From the IMG/VR virus record IMGVR_UViG_3300032236_000307, positions 1 through 51,453 of that record: a DNA stretch of 51,453 bases. One strand, 5' to 3'. The DNA is from a virus. Positions 35,086-42,350 of this stretch are shown piece after piece. A program made the translations under genes and the position numbers. The notes under the pieces were generated by a model. It did no database searches and was not told the DNA's origin. It saw only the letters and a list, made by a program, of their open reading frames with translations. How positions within the stretch are numbered: position 1 is the stretch's first letter; each line of letters begins with the position of its first letter.

Positions 35086-35307
35086 TTACGCTTGTGATCT
35101 AACCTCAAGAATCTTGTCAGCCACCAAAGTGTTGTATGCGCGTGCAACATCTACGCATGCCTCACGTTCAGCTTTGACAATCTCTGGTGTTGCCTTCTTC
35201 ACAAAGGCATCAGCCAACATGACAAGGTCTTCTTCGAGGAAGTTGTAGTTTTCCTCCAGTTGAATATTCATGAAGGCTTCGATCACCTGTTCCTTGGTCA
35301 AGCTCAT
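35086..35307 (-). CDS. Small acidic protein, 73 aa
   Basis: A helical, acidic protein (TKEQVIEAFMNIQLEENY) with a KAEREACVDVARAYN segment, a motif recurring in small phage early proteins, including those at 45350 and 46913. ATGA overlap with its upstream neighbour. Last gene of the minus operon. Function unknown. Confidence 0.55.
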   Translation of the reverse strand: MSLTKEQVIEAFMNIQLEENYNFLEEDLVMLADAFVKKATPEIVKAEREACVDVARAYNTLVADKILEVRSQA

Positions 35308-35516
35308 TTCTTCTCCTCAAGGTCAAGCTCCAAGTTGATGGGGCGAGCATACTCAACCTTCACCCCCTTACCCAAAAGCTCCACCAGATCGGTTTGTGAG
35401 GCTACAGCGGCGTTGTATTGGCTGTTAGCAACATAGGCGATGGCGGTCTGCCGGGTAGGGGCGCTGACAAGGTGGATACCTGTGGGGCCACCGACTACAT
35501 AGATACGTTCTGACAT
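35304..35516 (-). CDS. Small hypothetical protein, 70 aa
   Basis: A 70-residue protein with a beta-alpha-beta type pattern (RIYVVGGPTGIHLVSAPT, RQTAIAYVANSQYNAAVAS) and an acidic C-terminus (LELDLEEKK). Start behind AGGAAACATC. Short adaptor-like or inhibitor-like proteins of this look are common in phage early operons, but nothing specific is seen. Confidence 0.5.
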   Translation of the reverse strand: MSERIYVVGGPTGIHLVSAPTRQTAIAYVANSQYNAAVASQTDLVELLGKGVKVEYARPINLELDLEEKK

Positions 35517-35525
35517 GATGTTTCC

Positions 35526-36449
35526 TTATTTGACGTTGATGAATGGAACTGCACCGCCGCTGGTGGTGGGCAATTTGCCGTCCCAGCGTTCGATTGCTTT
35601 GAGTTGGACATAGGATGCCCCGCCTTGGCTGTTGATGGCCTGCGTTTCGATCTGGATTGCTTTGGCACGGCCTTCAGCCTTGGCAATCTCTTGTTTTGCT
35701 TCTACTTCGATGCGTTGCAAGTCTTGCTCGGCCTTCAGCTTGGACTGTGTTGCCACAACCTTGGACTCGATGGCACGTTGGTACTCTTCGCTGAACCCAA
35801 AGTTCACCAGACTGATGTCGCCTACCTCCACGCCGTACTTGACCAGCTTGCCTGCAACCTCTTCTTTGACTTGACCAGACACCACATCGCGCTTGGTAAT
35901 CAACTCTTCGCTGGTGTAGTGGGCCGTGACGGCTTTCAATGACTCACTCAGGGCAGGCAGGATGACTCGGTCTTGCAAGTCAAAGCCAAACTCTTTGTAG
36001 ATGTGAGCCGCCTTGGAGCCATCAATGCGGTAGTTCATCACGATGTCAGTGTGAATCTGTTGCAAGTCTTTGGTTCCCGCACTGGCCTTCTCAAGCTTGG
36101 TGGTGACCAAACGAACCTCAACCTCTTTGATGCGAGAGATCGGATTGACCATGTGCATACCCTCAGCCAATGTCTGTTGGTTGACTTCGCCCAGTGTCAC
36201 CTGCACACCAATGTGACCCGCAGGAATTACCGTAAACGATTCAAACGCAAGCGTTGACAGAATCAAACCCAGCGCAACCGCAGTAGGCAAAGATTTTTCA
36301 AATTCAGGCTTCGGCTCTTCGAATGGTCGTTTGTAGCTTTCGTTGTATTCCTTTTTGCGCTCCCATCCATCAAGCTCATTGCGATACCACGCATAGAAAC
36401 CACCAAACGTAACCAATGCCAAAAATAGTGAAAGAAAAATTAAACTCAT
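35526..36449 (-). CDS. Prohibitin/SPFH (band 7) family membrane protein
   Basis: A 307-residue protein. It has an N-terminal membrane segment (LIFLSLFLALVTFGGFYAWY), a second hydrophobic stretch near 55-70 (TAVALGLILSTLAF), then the SPFH domain (VIPAGHIGVQVTLGEV, QIHTDIVMNYRIDGSKAAHI). A long coiled coil rich in Glu/Lys/Ala (EEYQRAIESKVVATQSKLKA) follows. Prohibitins form membrane rings that protect or regulate proteases and other membrane proteins. The ATG at 36449 follows GGAG; an in-frame TTG 12 bases upstream overlaps the previous gene and is less likely. Rare in phages, with no virion role expected. Confidence 0.85.
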   Translation of the reverse strand: MSLIFLSLFLALVTFGGFYAWYRNELDGWERKKEYNESYKRPFEEPKPEFEKSLPTAVALGLILSTLAFESFTVIPAGHIGVQVTLGEVNQQTLAEGMHMVNPISRIKEVEVRLVTTKLEKASAGTKDLQQIHTDIVMNYRIDGSKAAHIYKEFGFDLQDRVILPALSESLKAVTAHYTSEELITKRDVVSGQVKEEVAGKLVKYGVEVGDISLVNFGFSEEYQRAIESKVVATQSKLKAEQDLQRIEVEAKQEIAKAEGRAKAIQIETQAINSQGGASYVQLKAIERWDGKLPTTSGGAVPFINVK

Positions 36450-36450
36450 T

Positions 36451-37239
36451 TCAAACTCCAAAGTTGTTTTTCAATTTCCAAAAGCGCAAGAGACATTGAA
36501 ACATCTCCCAGCCCTTGACCAGTTCTTCCTCAGACCATTCCACAACCTTCACGAGGCCGGGGTGGGTGCGAGAAACAAACACGTTTGCACAGCGTGCATG
36601 AGGCACTCCAAGGCCGTGGCGATAGGCCGCGAGTTGAAGCAGATGTTCGTCATAGGCTTCCACCTTGTCGTCGGGGCCAAAGTCCTTCGACTTAGCATCC
36701 AACACAATGCCCACGGGCGCGTGCTCGTCAGCCGCGCAGTACAAGTCCACCTTGCCACCAAAGCCCAGCGCACTGGCAAACGACCGCTCGACCAACCAAG
36801 GCTGGAATGGGTGTGTTTTGAAGTGGTTGAAGATTGACTCTTCAAAGGCTTTGGCGATGTCCTTGTGCTCGACATCCTTCTTGCCGCCGAACCATGCCTC
36901 AATGGACTCGTGGATGCGCGTGCCACGCTCTGCGGCGGACTTGGCGGTCTCCTTGGAGTCGAACACGATCCGGGCGATGAAGTCCTTCTCAGACTCGCCG
37001 GGGTCGCGCGGCAGGGTCAGGGCGGCGAGAAGCATTTGCTCCTGCTTCCAAGCCTCCAGACCGGGCTTTGCGGCGATTTTGAGGACGGTGGTGACCGAAG
37101 GCACCAGATCCATCTTGCGTGCGTCCCTGAGGGTTGTAGGACGGTCGGAACCGTCCTTGGCCTTCACGGTGTACTGCGGCGCTCCGTCTTGTTGATACCA
37201 ATGAACCGACTCAGCGGCTCGTGCAATGATTGTGGTCAT
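36451..37239 (-). CDS. PD-(D/E)XK (RecB/Cas4-like) exonuclease
   Basis: A 262-residue protein with the nuclease core in order: E151 (WLVERSF), D165 (GGKVDLY), D181-x-K183 (VLDAKSKDF) and a QxxxY motif (Q202-Y206, HLLQLAAYRHG). The N-terminal part holds VPSVTTVLKIAAKPGLEAW, typical of phage exonucleases of this superfamily. Probable role: DNA end processing in recombination or replication with the SSB-like protein of the same operon. ATGA overlap with the upstream gene. Confidence 0.8.
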   Translation of the reverse strand: MTTIIARAAESVHWYQQDGAPQYTVKAKDGSDRPTTLRDARKMDLVPSVTTVLKIAAKPGLEAWKQEQMLLAALTLPRDPGESEKDFIARIVFDSKETAKSAAERGTRIHESIEAWFGGKKDVEHKDIAKAFEESIFNHFKTHPFQPWLVERSFASALGFGGKVDLYCAADEHAPVGIVLDAKSKDFGPDDKVEAYDEHLLQLAAYRHGLGVPHARCANVFVSRTHPGLVKVVEWSEEELVKGWEMFQCLLRFWKLKNNFGV

Positions 37240-37721
37240 TTTTTCTTTCCTCGTGGTTTGCGGTTAGCCAAGATTTTTTTACCTTCTGGTGTTTGAGTCC
37301 AATGCGGCTTTTTGTGAACCTCAACAATAGGAGGGCTTGTTTTCCAGAGTCCAGAACGTCTCATTGCTTCAACTTGAGTTGGATTCAATGTGAATGTTTT
37401 GGGCTTTTTTTCTTCAGCAGGCTCTTTGTATTCCATCCAATCATCAGCCAGCATGTCTGATTGGGACGCTAACCAACCGGGCAAGTAGGCTTGACGACCT
37501 TCCGAGTTGACTGTCCACATATCAATGTGCGGCAAAATTTCCAAATGATCCAAACCACGGCGCTTCAAGAACTCGGCGTTGATAGGGCCGTTGGGTTTTA
37601 CTTTGTCAGCTTCAACAAGGTAGCCGCCAGCACGAATTAAAAACATGCCCTTGCCATTCCACCCTTGACGAGTGACTGGATAACCTGCATTCAATAAAGT
37701 AATTGCTTCTCCAAATTTCAT
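37236..37721 (-). CDS. tad2: DUF2829 protein, Tad2-like anti-Thoeris sponge
   Basis: A 161-residue protein. Residues 1-95 have the DUF2829 pattern throughout: MKFGEAITLLNAGYPVTRQG, WNGKGMFLIRAGG, ILPHIDMWTVNSEGR and PGWLASQSDMLADDWMEY. Members of this family named Tad2 bind the cyclic ADP-ribose signal made by the Thoeris defence system and so block it. Key family positions (WNGKGM, HIDM, WLASQTDML-like) are kept. Unlike short Tad2 proteins it has a basic C-terminal extension of about 60 residues (LNPTQVEAMRRSGLWKTSPP ... KPRGKKK). Start behind GGAG. Anti-defence activity is inferred from the family. Confidence 0.75.
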   Translation of the reverse strand: MKFGEAITLLNAGYPVTRQGWNGKGMFLIRAGGYLVEADKVKPNGPINAEFLKRRGLDHLEILPHIDMWTVNSEGRQAYLPGWLASQSDMLADDWMEYKEPAEEKKPKTFTLNPTQVEAMRRSGLWKTSPPIVEVHKKPHWTQTPEGKKILANRKPRGKKK

Positions 37722-37730
37722 TTTTACTCC

Positions 37731-37880
37731 TCAAGAAAACCAAAGAAAAAAGCCGTGGAATATTCCTATGGGGAAGAATATTGCGCCAGCAAGGAGGAAC
37801 CCCCAAGCGGCATGACCAAAGCAATAGAAGATGTGTGTGAGCCATGCAAAGAAGCAGGCCCATCCAATGACGTATCCCAT
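37731..37880 (-). CDS. Small hydrophobic membrane protein, 49 aa
   Basis: Open frame from ATG 37880 to TGA 37731-37733. The product (MGYVIGWACFFAWLTHIFYC to GIFHGFFLWFS) is almost wholly hydrophobic and aromatic, with two likely membrane segments. Its GGTTGCTCC-side context is unremarkable, but it fills the gap between the lipoprotein and DUF2829 genes and ends just before the latter's GGAG site. Could be a toxin-like or superinfection-exclusion-type peptide; function unknown. Confidence 0.55.
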   Translation of the reverse strand: MGYVIGWACFFAWLTHIFYCFGHAAWGFLLAGAIFFPIGIFHGFFLWFS

Positions 37881-37889
37881 GGTTGCTCC

Positions 37890-38177
37890 TTAGTATGGGA
37901 ATTTGGGCTTAGGTATGCACTGAACATCAATGACGATGTCTGACATCATTCCTGAGACCATGCGTTTAGAAAACACAGGTACAGCCCTCATACCATTGCT
38001 TTCGCAATCAATGGTGGCTTGTATAACCTCATTGCGGCTCATTTGCTGAACGCGAGAGTCCAGCACCAATTGAACTGGTGGAGGCCCTGCGTGCAAATAA
38101 GACGATGGCTGAGGCGGCGGAGGCGGTGCTGAGGCGCAACCCGCCAGCACCAGCGGGATCAAGAGTAGTGTTCTCAT
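37890..38177 (-). CDS. Small lipoprotein, 95 aa
   Basis: Signal peptide MRTLLLIPLVLAGC with lipobox LAGC (Cys14), followed by a Pro-rich linker (SAPPPPPQPSS) and a small domain with two Cys (TIDCESNGMRAVPVF, DIVIDVQCIP). Expected in the envelope. Starts two bases after the SSB-like stop. Possible roles include superinfection exclusion; not demonstrated. Confidence 0.65.
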   Translation of the reverse strand: MRTLLLIPLVLAGCASAPPPPPQPSSYLHAGPPPVQLVLDSRVQQMSRNEVIQATIDCESNGMRAVPVFSKRMVSGMMSDIVIDVQCIPKPKFPY

Positions 38178-38179
38178 GA

Positions 38180-38830
38180 TCAGAAGGGGATATCGTCATC
38201 CATGTCGTCAAAGGCAGGCTTGGCGGCTGGTGCAAACACAGGCGCTGGTGCTTTGCCTTGCAATCGTTGCCATTCAGGCGACTGCATGATCTTTCCCTTG
38301 AGCTTTTCGTGGAAGGTTTCAAACATTGCCATGTCGGGCTTGTCGAGTTGAAAGATTTCATCCGGGTTGACCGCCGCAGGCAGGCCACTCTTTTTCATCA
38401 CCGACGGAACAGGAGTCACGCCTTTGACGTTGATGTAAGTCTTACCGTCGTTGCCTGTGCTCTCAATCAGGTTCAACATGCACCATGCACCCAACACAGT
38501 CTTCAGATCGAAGCGACGCATCTCTTCTTCGGTGAATGGCTTGCCTCGCCATGACTGAAGATCAATACGCAGGTTGGCCTTCGATGACCATGACAGCGTG
38601 TAGTTTTGGAAAGCGCCAAACGGACGACCATCCTTCATGCGAAGCGGATTGCCTTCGTCATCAGAACCGTGGATTTCCCAGTAGATGGCGATCTGGTGCA
38701 ACAGCTTGGCAACGCCTTTGAATTCCTTCTTCTGGGTGCCAAGGTCAATGATTCGGTAGCACCGCGCGAGGTGCATACCGGGTGGGCAACGCTCGAAGTC
38801 TCCACCCTTGTCTTCAACGATAAAACTCAT
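38180..38830 (-). CDS. SSB-like DNA-binding protein of a phage replication/recombination module
   Basis: A 216-residue protein starting at ATG 38830 behind AACAGGAGAAATC (further upstream codons are in the leader). The first part is an OB-type phage family (PPGMHLARCYRIIDLGTQ, AKLLHQIAIYWEIHG). A helical region follows. The C-terminus is FDDMDDDIPF, matching the acidic DDDIPF tip by which SSB proteins bind partner proteins. It opens the minus operon, with the exonuclease downstream. The single-stranded DNA role is inferred. Confidence 0.65.
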   Translation of the reverse strand: MSFIVEDKGGDFERCPPGMHLARCYRIIDLGTQKKEFKGVAKLLHQIAIYWEIHGSDDEGNPLRMKDGRPFGAFQNYTLSWSSKANLRIDLQSWRGKPFTEEEMRRFDLKTVLGAWCMLNLIESTGNDGKTYINVKGVTPVPSVMKKSGLPAAVNPDEIFQLDKPDMAMFETFHEKLKGKIMQSPEWQRLQGKAPAPVFAPAAKPAFDDMDDDIPF

Positions 38831-38867
38831 GATTTCTCCTGTTAAAAAGTCCCGTAGGACACTCACA

Positions 38868-38882
38868 CGATCAACTTGATCG
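38868..38882. promoter_or_regulatory. Operator candidate, perfect 15-bp inverted repeat
   Basis: CGATCAA-C-TTGATCG is perfectly symmetric. It lies just downstream of the minus-strand -10 element (about +2 to +16) and upstream of the divergent plus-strand regulator gene. It is a natural binding site for the YdaS/Cro-like protein encoded at 38944. Confidence 0.6.
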
Positions 38883-38888
38883 CAGGAA

Positions 38889-38908
38889 GACTATAACACG
38901 GAATTAGA
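38889..38908 (-). promoter_or_regulatory. Early promoter of the minus-strand operon
   Basis: Read on the minus strand: TCTAATTCCGTGTTATAGTC. TATAGT (38890-38895) with upstream TG forms an extended -10; the motif matches those at 48182 and 50050. Transcription would start near 38883 and reach the SSB-like gene at 38830. Confidence 0.65.
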
Positions 38909-38923
38909 TAATGTGTTAGACTC
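38903..38923 (+). promoter_or_regulatory. Early promoter of the plus-strand replication operon
   Basis: AATTAGATAATGTGTTAGACT, with TAGACT (38917-38922) in the -10 position after TGTG. It shares GTGTTAGACT with 45007 and 43881. The regulator ATG lies 22 bases downstream behind AAAGGAGGATGC. It overlaps the divergent minus promoter, so the two must compete. Confidence 0.6.
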
Positions 38924-38943
38924 TTTCACAGAAAGGAGGATGC

Positions 38944-39144
38944 ATGAACCTGAAGCAATATTTCAAAGACGAGCCCTACGGGGCGAAGAAGGAAATGGCT
39001 GATCACCTTGGCATCACGCCGACATGGCTTGGTTTGCTAATCAGAAAAGCCAGACGGCCTTCACCTGAATTGGCGAAGAAGATTGAAAAAGCAACCGAAG
39101 GTCTTGTGAGCGCCAGAGAGTTGCGACCAGATTTGTTTGATTGA
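38944..39144 (+). CDS. YdaS/Cro-like helix-turn-helix regulator, 66 aa
   Basis: A small DNA-binding protein. LKQYFKDEPYGAKKEMADHL, then GITPTWLGLLIRKARRPSPE form the helix-turn-helix, and the end LAKKIEKATEGLVSARELRP with DLF is the YdaS-type signature. Such proteins act as Cro-like repressors or antitoxins. Strong AAAGGAGG site. It sits at the divergent control region with a perfect palindrome nearby, so it probably governs both early operons, including its own. Confidence 0.8.
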   Translation: MNLKQYFKDEPYGAKKEMADHLGITPTWLGLLIRKARRPSPELAKKIEKATEGLVSARELRPDLFD

Positions 39145-39162
39145 CCCGATGTTGGGTTTTTT
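39144..39162 (+). terminator. Weak terminator or attenuator after the regulator
   Basis: ACCC-GATGTT-GGGT followed by TTTTTT. Only four base pairs, but with a full T-run, between the regulator and the ParB-like gene; it may reduce read-through into the replication genes. Confidence 0.4.
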
Positions 39163-39174
39163 ACAGGAGAGAAG

Positions 39175-39960
39175 ATGAAAAAAGTAAAGCTAGATGCCAT
39201 CAGACTCGATGGCGGGACTCAGTGCCGAGTAGTGATTGACCAACCCACGGTCTATGCCTACTTGGAGGCCATGAAAGAAGGCGATGAATTCCCACCATTG
39301 GAGACGGTGTTTGATGGCTCAACGCATTGGCTGACAGATGGGTTCCACCGTTGGCATGCGTACAAACTGTTGGGCATCAAAGAGCTTGAGGTGAAGTACA
39401 AGCCCGGCACCTTGCAGGACGCGCAAATCGAAGCATTGAAGGCCAATTCCAAACATGGCAAGACGCTGACCAATGAAGACAAGCGCAACAAGGTCGAGAT
39501 GGCTTTGAGCATTGATGGCTTTGACATGAGGTCGGACTACGAGATTGCCAAGCTGTGCGGGGTGTCACAACCCTTTGTGGCCTCAATCCGCAACCCGGAG
39601 AAGAAGGAAAAGCAAGCCGCCCAGCGAGCTAAGAGCAGTGCCAAGAAGTCTGAGGAGTTAAGTGTTACTAATCAGATTAGTAGTGAAAATACAACAGCTA
39701 ATCCTGATGCCGGGGCTGTTCCTGATGAGGCGGAGATGCAGGCCGCAGAGCGAGCCATGCAAGCCGACATGGATGCCATGTACAAGCTGTTGGAGTCCGA
39801 CGACGCATTGCAAACTGCGCACGAGGAGATCAAGCGGTTGAACTACTTGGTGGCTCAACAAGAAACCCGTATTCATGGGCTCATGAATGAACGTAATACA
39901 GCAGTGACCATGCTGAAGAAACTCCAAAAAGAAAACGATAAATTAAAGGCCAAAAAATGA
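39175..39960 (+). CDS. ParB-like protein with HTH and coiled coil
   Basis: A 261-residue protein. Residues 1-95 are a ParB/Srx-like domain (GGTQCRVVIDQPTVYAYLEA; the key WLTDGFHRWHAYKLLG at 52-67). Residues about 120-140 form a helix-turn-helix (DYEIAKLCGVSQPFVASIRN). A Lys/Ser/Glu linker follows, then a coiled coil at about 205-261. ParB-like phage proteins act as DNA-binding regulators or nucleases. Its linker codons 164-168 are palindrome copy 3. ATGA overlap with the helicase. A partner site of the KorB/ParB type would be an odd-centred palindrome such as that repeat. Confidence 0.75.
   Translation: MKKVKLDAIRLDGGTQCRVVIDQPTVYAYLEAMKEGDEFPPLETVFDGSTHWLTDGFHRWHAYKLLGIKELEVKYKPGTLQDAQIEALKANSKHGKTLTNEDKRNKVEMALSIDGFDMRSDYEIAKLCGVSQPFVASIRNPEKKEKQAAQRAKSSAKKSEELSVTNQISSENTTANPDAGAVPDEAEMQAAERAMQADMDAMYKLLESDDALQTAHEEIKRLNYLVAQQETRIHGLMNERNTAVTMLKKLQKENDKLKAKK
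39666..39682. repeat. Dispersed palindrome TACTAATC-A-GATTAGTA, copy 3
   Basis: Identical to copy 2, including four upstream bases (GTGT), and in the same reading frame (V-T-N-Q-I-S). Located in the linker codons of the ParB-like gene. Confidence 0.85.
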
Positions 39961-41486
39961 CTGATACCCTAGCGCCAAGTGGGCGTAATGATGGAGCAAG
40001 ATTCCCCGATCCAAGACCCTTCCAAGTGACTGCACACAACGAGTTGCGCCAAGGGTTCAGGGACGGGCATAAAAACCAATTGATCATGGCCCCTACGGGG
40101 GCCGGGAAGACCTACCTTGGCCTGCGGATCTGCAACGAAGCAATCCAAAAGGGCAAGCGTGCGGTCTTCCTATGTGATCGCACCACCCTGATCAACCAAA
40201 CCTCTGCTGTGGCTGATAAGTACGGCATGAGGAATCACGGCATCATTCAAGCCAACCACTGGCGGCGCAGGCCAGAGGAGTTGTTGCAGATTGCCAGCGT
40301 GCAGACCATCGCCAAACGCGAGTTCTGGCCTCAGATGGACGTGCTGGTGGTCGATGAGGCCCACACCACCTACAAGGCGTGGACAGAGTTTGCTCAGGCC
40401 ACCGGTGCCACTGTGATTGGCCTGTCAGCCACACCGTTCACCACCGGGCTGGGCAAGATATTCAGCAACCTCGTAAACGCCACCACGATGCACGATTTGA
40501 CCGTGGACGGGGTACTGGTGCCCATGCGCATTTTTTCCTGCCAGAAGCCCGATATGACCGGCGCTGAGACCAAAGGCGGTGAGTGGACAGATAAGGCGGC
40601 GGAGGAGCGCGAACTCAAGATTGTGGGTGACGTAGTCAACGACTGGATCCGGTTCGGCGACAACCGCAAAACGATTGTGTTCGGAGCCACCATCAAACAC
40701 TGTGAAGAATTGTGTCGGCAATTTATTACACAGGGCCACATGGCGGCTGTGTTCACGTCGGAGACCACCGCAAAGGAGCGGGAAGACCTACTGAACGAGT
40801 ACCGCAAGCCTGACAGCCACCTGAAGATTTTGATCAGCGTGGAGGCGCTTGCAAAGGGTTTTGACGTGCCTGATGTAGGTTGTATCTGTGACGCGCGACC
40901 ATTGCGCAAATCGCTGTCCACCGCGATCCAGATGTGGGGCCGGGGCCTGCGGTCGTCACCCGACACCGGCAAGAAGGATTGTCACCTGCTGGATTTCAGC
41001 GGCAACATCATTCGGTTCTTTGAGGACTTCAACGACATCTACTTCAACGGTTTGGCGAAGCTGGATGACGGCGACAAGCTGGACAAGAAAATCCGCACCG
41101 CTGAGGAGTTCGAGGCCAAGGGTTGCCCCAAGTGTGGCTACAAGCCGTTCCACAAGCGGTGCATGGCCTGCGGGTACGAGAAGGTCAGCCGCATGATTGA
41201 CGATGCGGTGCCGGGCCACATGAAGGAGATATTCATTGGCGAAGGCAAGAACAAGAAAAAGCTGGCGGACAACGCCGAGCACCTGTGGCACCAAGTCGTG
41301 ACCTATGCACGCATGCACAGCAAGCCTGAGACTCAGCAGGGCCGTGCCTATCACCTGTTCAAGAAGATCACCGGGCAGGATCCCATGTGGCGCTTCACCA
41401 CTGCGCCCAACGTGGAGATCGGTCGCAACGTGATCAACAAGATCACACAGATGAACATGGCGTGGAAGAAGGGGATGGGCAAATGA
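39957..41486 (+). CDS. SF2 (DEAH-type) DNA helicase with zinc ribbon
   Basis: A 509-residue protein with a complete set of SF2 motifs: Walker A APTGAGKT (45-52), DEAH (133-136), SAT (157-159), motif V-like SVEALAKGFDVPDVG near 295 and motif VI QMWGRGLRS near 325. A four-Cys zinc ribbon follows (CPKCGY ... CMACGY, about 385-405), then a C-terminal helical region. Such phage helicases open DNA at replication or act in recombination. ATGA overlaps with both the ParB-like and primase-like genes indicate one replication operon. Confidence 0.9.
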   Translation: MTDTLAPSGRNDGARFPDPRPFQVTAHNELRQGFRDGHKNQLIMAPTGAGKTYLGLRICNEAIQKGKRAVFLCDRTTLINQTSAVADKYGMRNHGIIQANHWRRRPEELLQIASVQTIAKREFWPQMDVLVVDEAHTTYKAWTEFAQATGATVIGLSATPFTTGLGKIFSNLVNATTMHDLTVDGVLVPMRIFSCQKPDMTGAETKGGEWTDKAAEERELKIVGDVVNDWIRFGDNRKTIVFGATIKHCEELCRQFITQGHMAAVFTSETTAKEREDLLNEYRKPDSHLKILISVEALAKGFDVPDVGCICDARPLRKSLSTAIQMWGRGLRSSPDTGKKDCHLLDFSGNIIRFFEDFNDIYFNGLAKLDDGDKLDKKIRTAEEFEAKGCPKCGYKPFHKRCMACGYEKVSRMIDDAVPGHMKEIFIGEGKNKKKLADNAEHLWHQVVTYARMHSKPETQQGRAYHLFKKITGQDPMWRFTTAPNVEIGRNVINKITQMNMAWKKGMGK

Positions 41487-42349
41487 GTTTCATTGACTTT
41501 GCACGAGCACACGGCGTGGAGATCGACCACGCCAAACTGTATGCATCAGATCGCATCAAGCGCACTGGTACCGTTGCCAAACCCAAGTCGGACAATGGTG
41601 CCTACTTCTGGGACGGTCAGCGTGGCTGGATCATGGATTGGTCGGGAGAGGCAAAAGTGATTTGGTACAACGACCCATCGGCACGACCATGGAGCGACGA
41701 GGAGAAACGTGCATGGGCGGCAAAGCGCCAAGCCCAGCAGACCGATCAACAGCACAGGTACGAGCAGGTGGCCTTGCAGGCCGATATCACTCTGCGGTCA
41801 GCCAAGACCATGACCCACAGCTATTTGCAGATCAAGGGCTTCAAGGATCTTGAAGGGCTGGTGCTGGACGATAAACTGCTGATCCCGATGCGCAACGTGG
41901 TGACCAACAGGTTGCAGGGCTACCAGCAGATCTACTGGGACGCTGAGAGCCGCAAGCATGAGAAGAAGATGCTGACAGGTATGCGTGCCAAGAATGCCGT
42001 CTTCTACCTTGGTCAGAGGGGCTTGGAGGAGGCTTGGCTGGTCGAAGGGTATGCCACTGGCCTGAGCGTCCTCCATGCCCTCAGAAGCTGTGGATTGAAG
42101 GCATCGGTGGTGGTGTGTTTTAGCGCAGGCAACATGGTGGCTGTTGCGGATCAGATACAGGGCAAGAAGTTTGTTTTTGCTGACAACGATGCCAGCCAGA
42201 CAGGAGAAAAATCGGCAATAAGTACGGGCTTGCCTTGGACGATGGCTGAAACTGTGGGCTGGGATGCCAATGATTTGCACATAAAGCAAGGCTTGTTTGC
42301 AGTGGTGAAAAAAATTATGGAGTGCCGAAATTCAGTGATATATTCCTGA
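41483..42349 (+). CDS. TOPRIM primase-like protein
   Basis: A 288-residue protein from ATG 41483, overlapping the helicase stop. The TOPRIM domain is at about 170-245: E178 in WLVEGYATGLSVLHAL, D224-N-D226 in VFADNDASQT, and a closing DANDLH. The N-terminal part (GAYFWDGQRGWIMDWSGEAK) is the phage primase-type front. TOPRIM proteins of this kind make RNA primers in partnership with a helicase. The end of the gene holds the extended -10 of the downstream RNA. Confidence 0.85.
   Translation: MSFIDFARAHGVEIDHAKLYASDRIKRTGTVAKPKSDNGAYFWDGQRGWIMDWSGEAKVIWYNDPSARPWSDEEKRAWAAKRQAQQTDQQHRYEQVALQADITLRSAKTMTHSYLQIKGFKDLEGLVLDDKLLIPMRNVVTNRLQGYQQIYWDAESRKHEKKMLTGMRAKNAVFYLGQRGLEEAWLVEGYATGLSVLHALRSCGLKASVVVCFSAGNMVAVADQIQGKKFVFADNDASQTGEKSAISTGLPWTMAETVGWDANDLHIKQGLFAVVKKIMECRNSVIYS
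42336..42344 (+). promoter_or_regulatory. Extended -10 promoter for the RNA island
   Basis: TG-A-TATATT at 42336-42344, inside the last codons of the primase-like gene. The -35 region is poor. The predicted start near 42351 coincides with the first base pairs of a 14-bp RNA helix beginning at 42352. Confidence 0.5.
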
Positions 42350-42350
42350 T

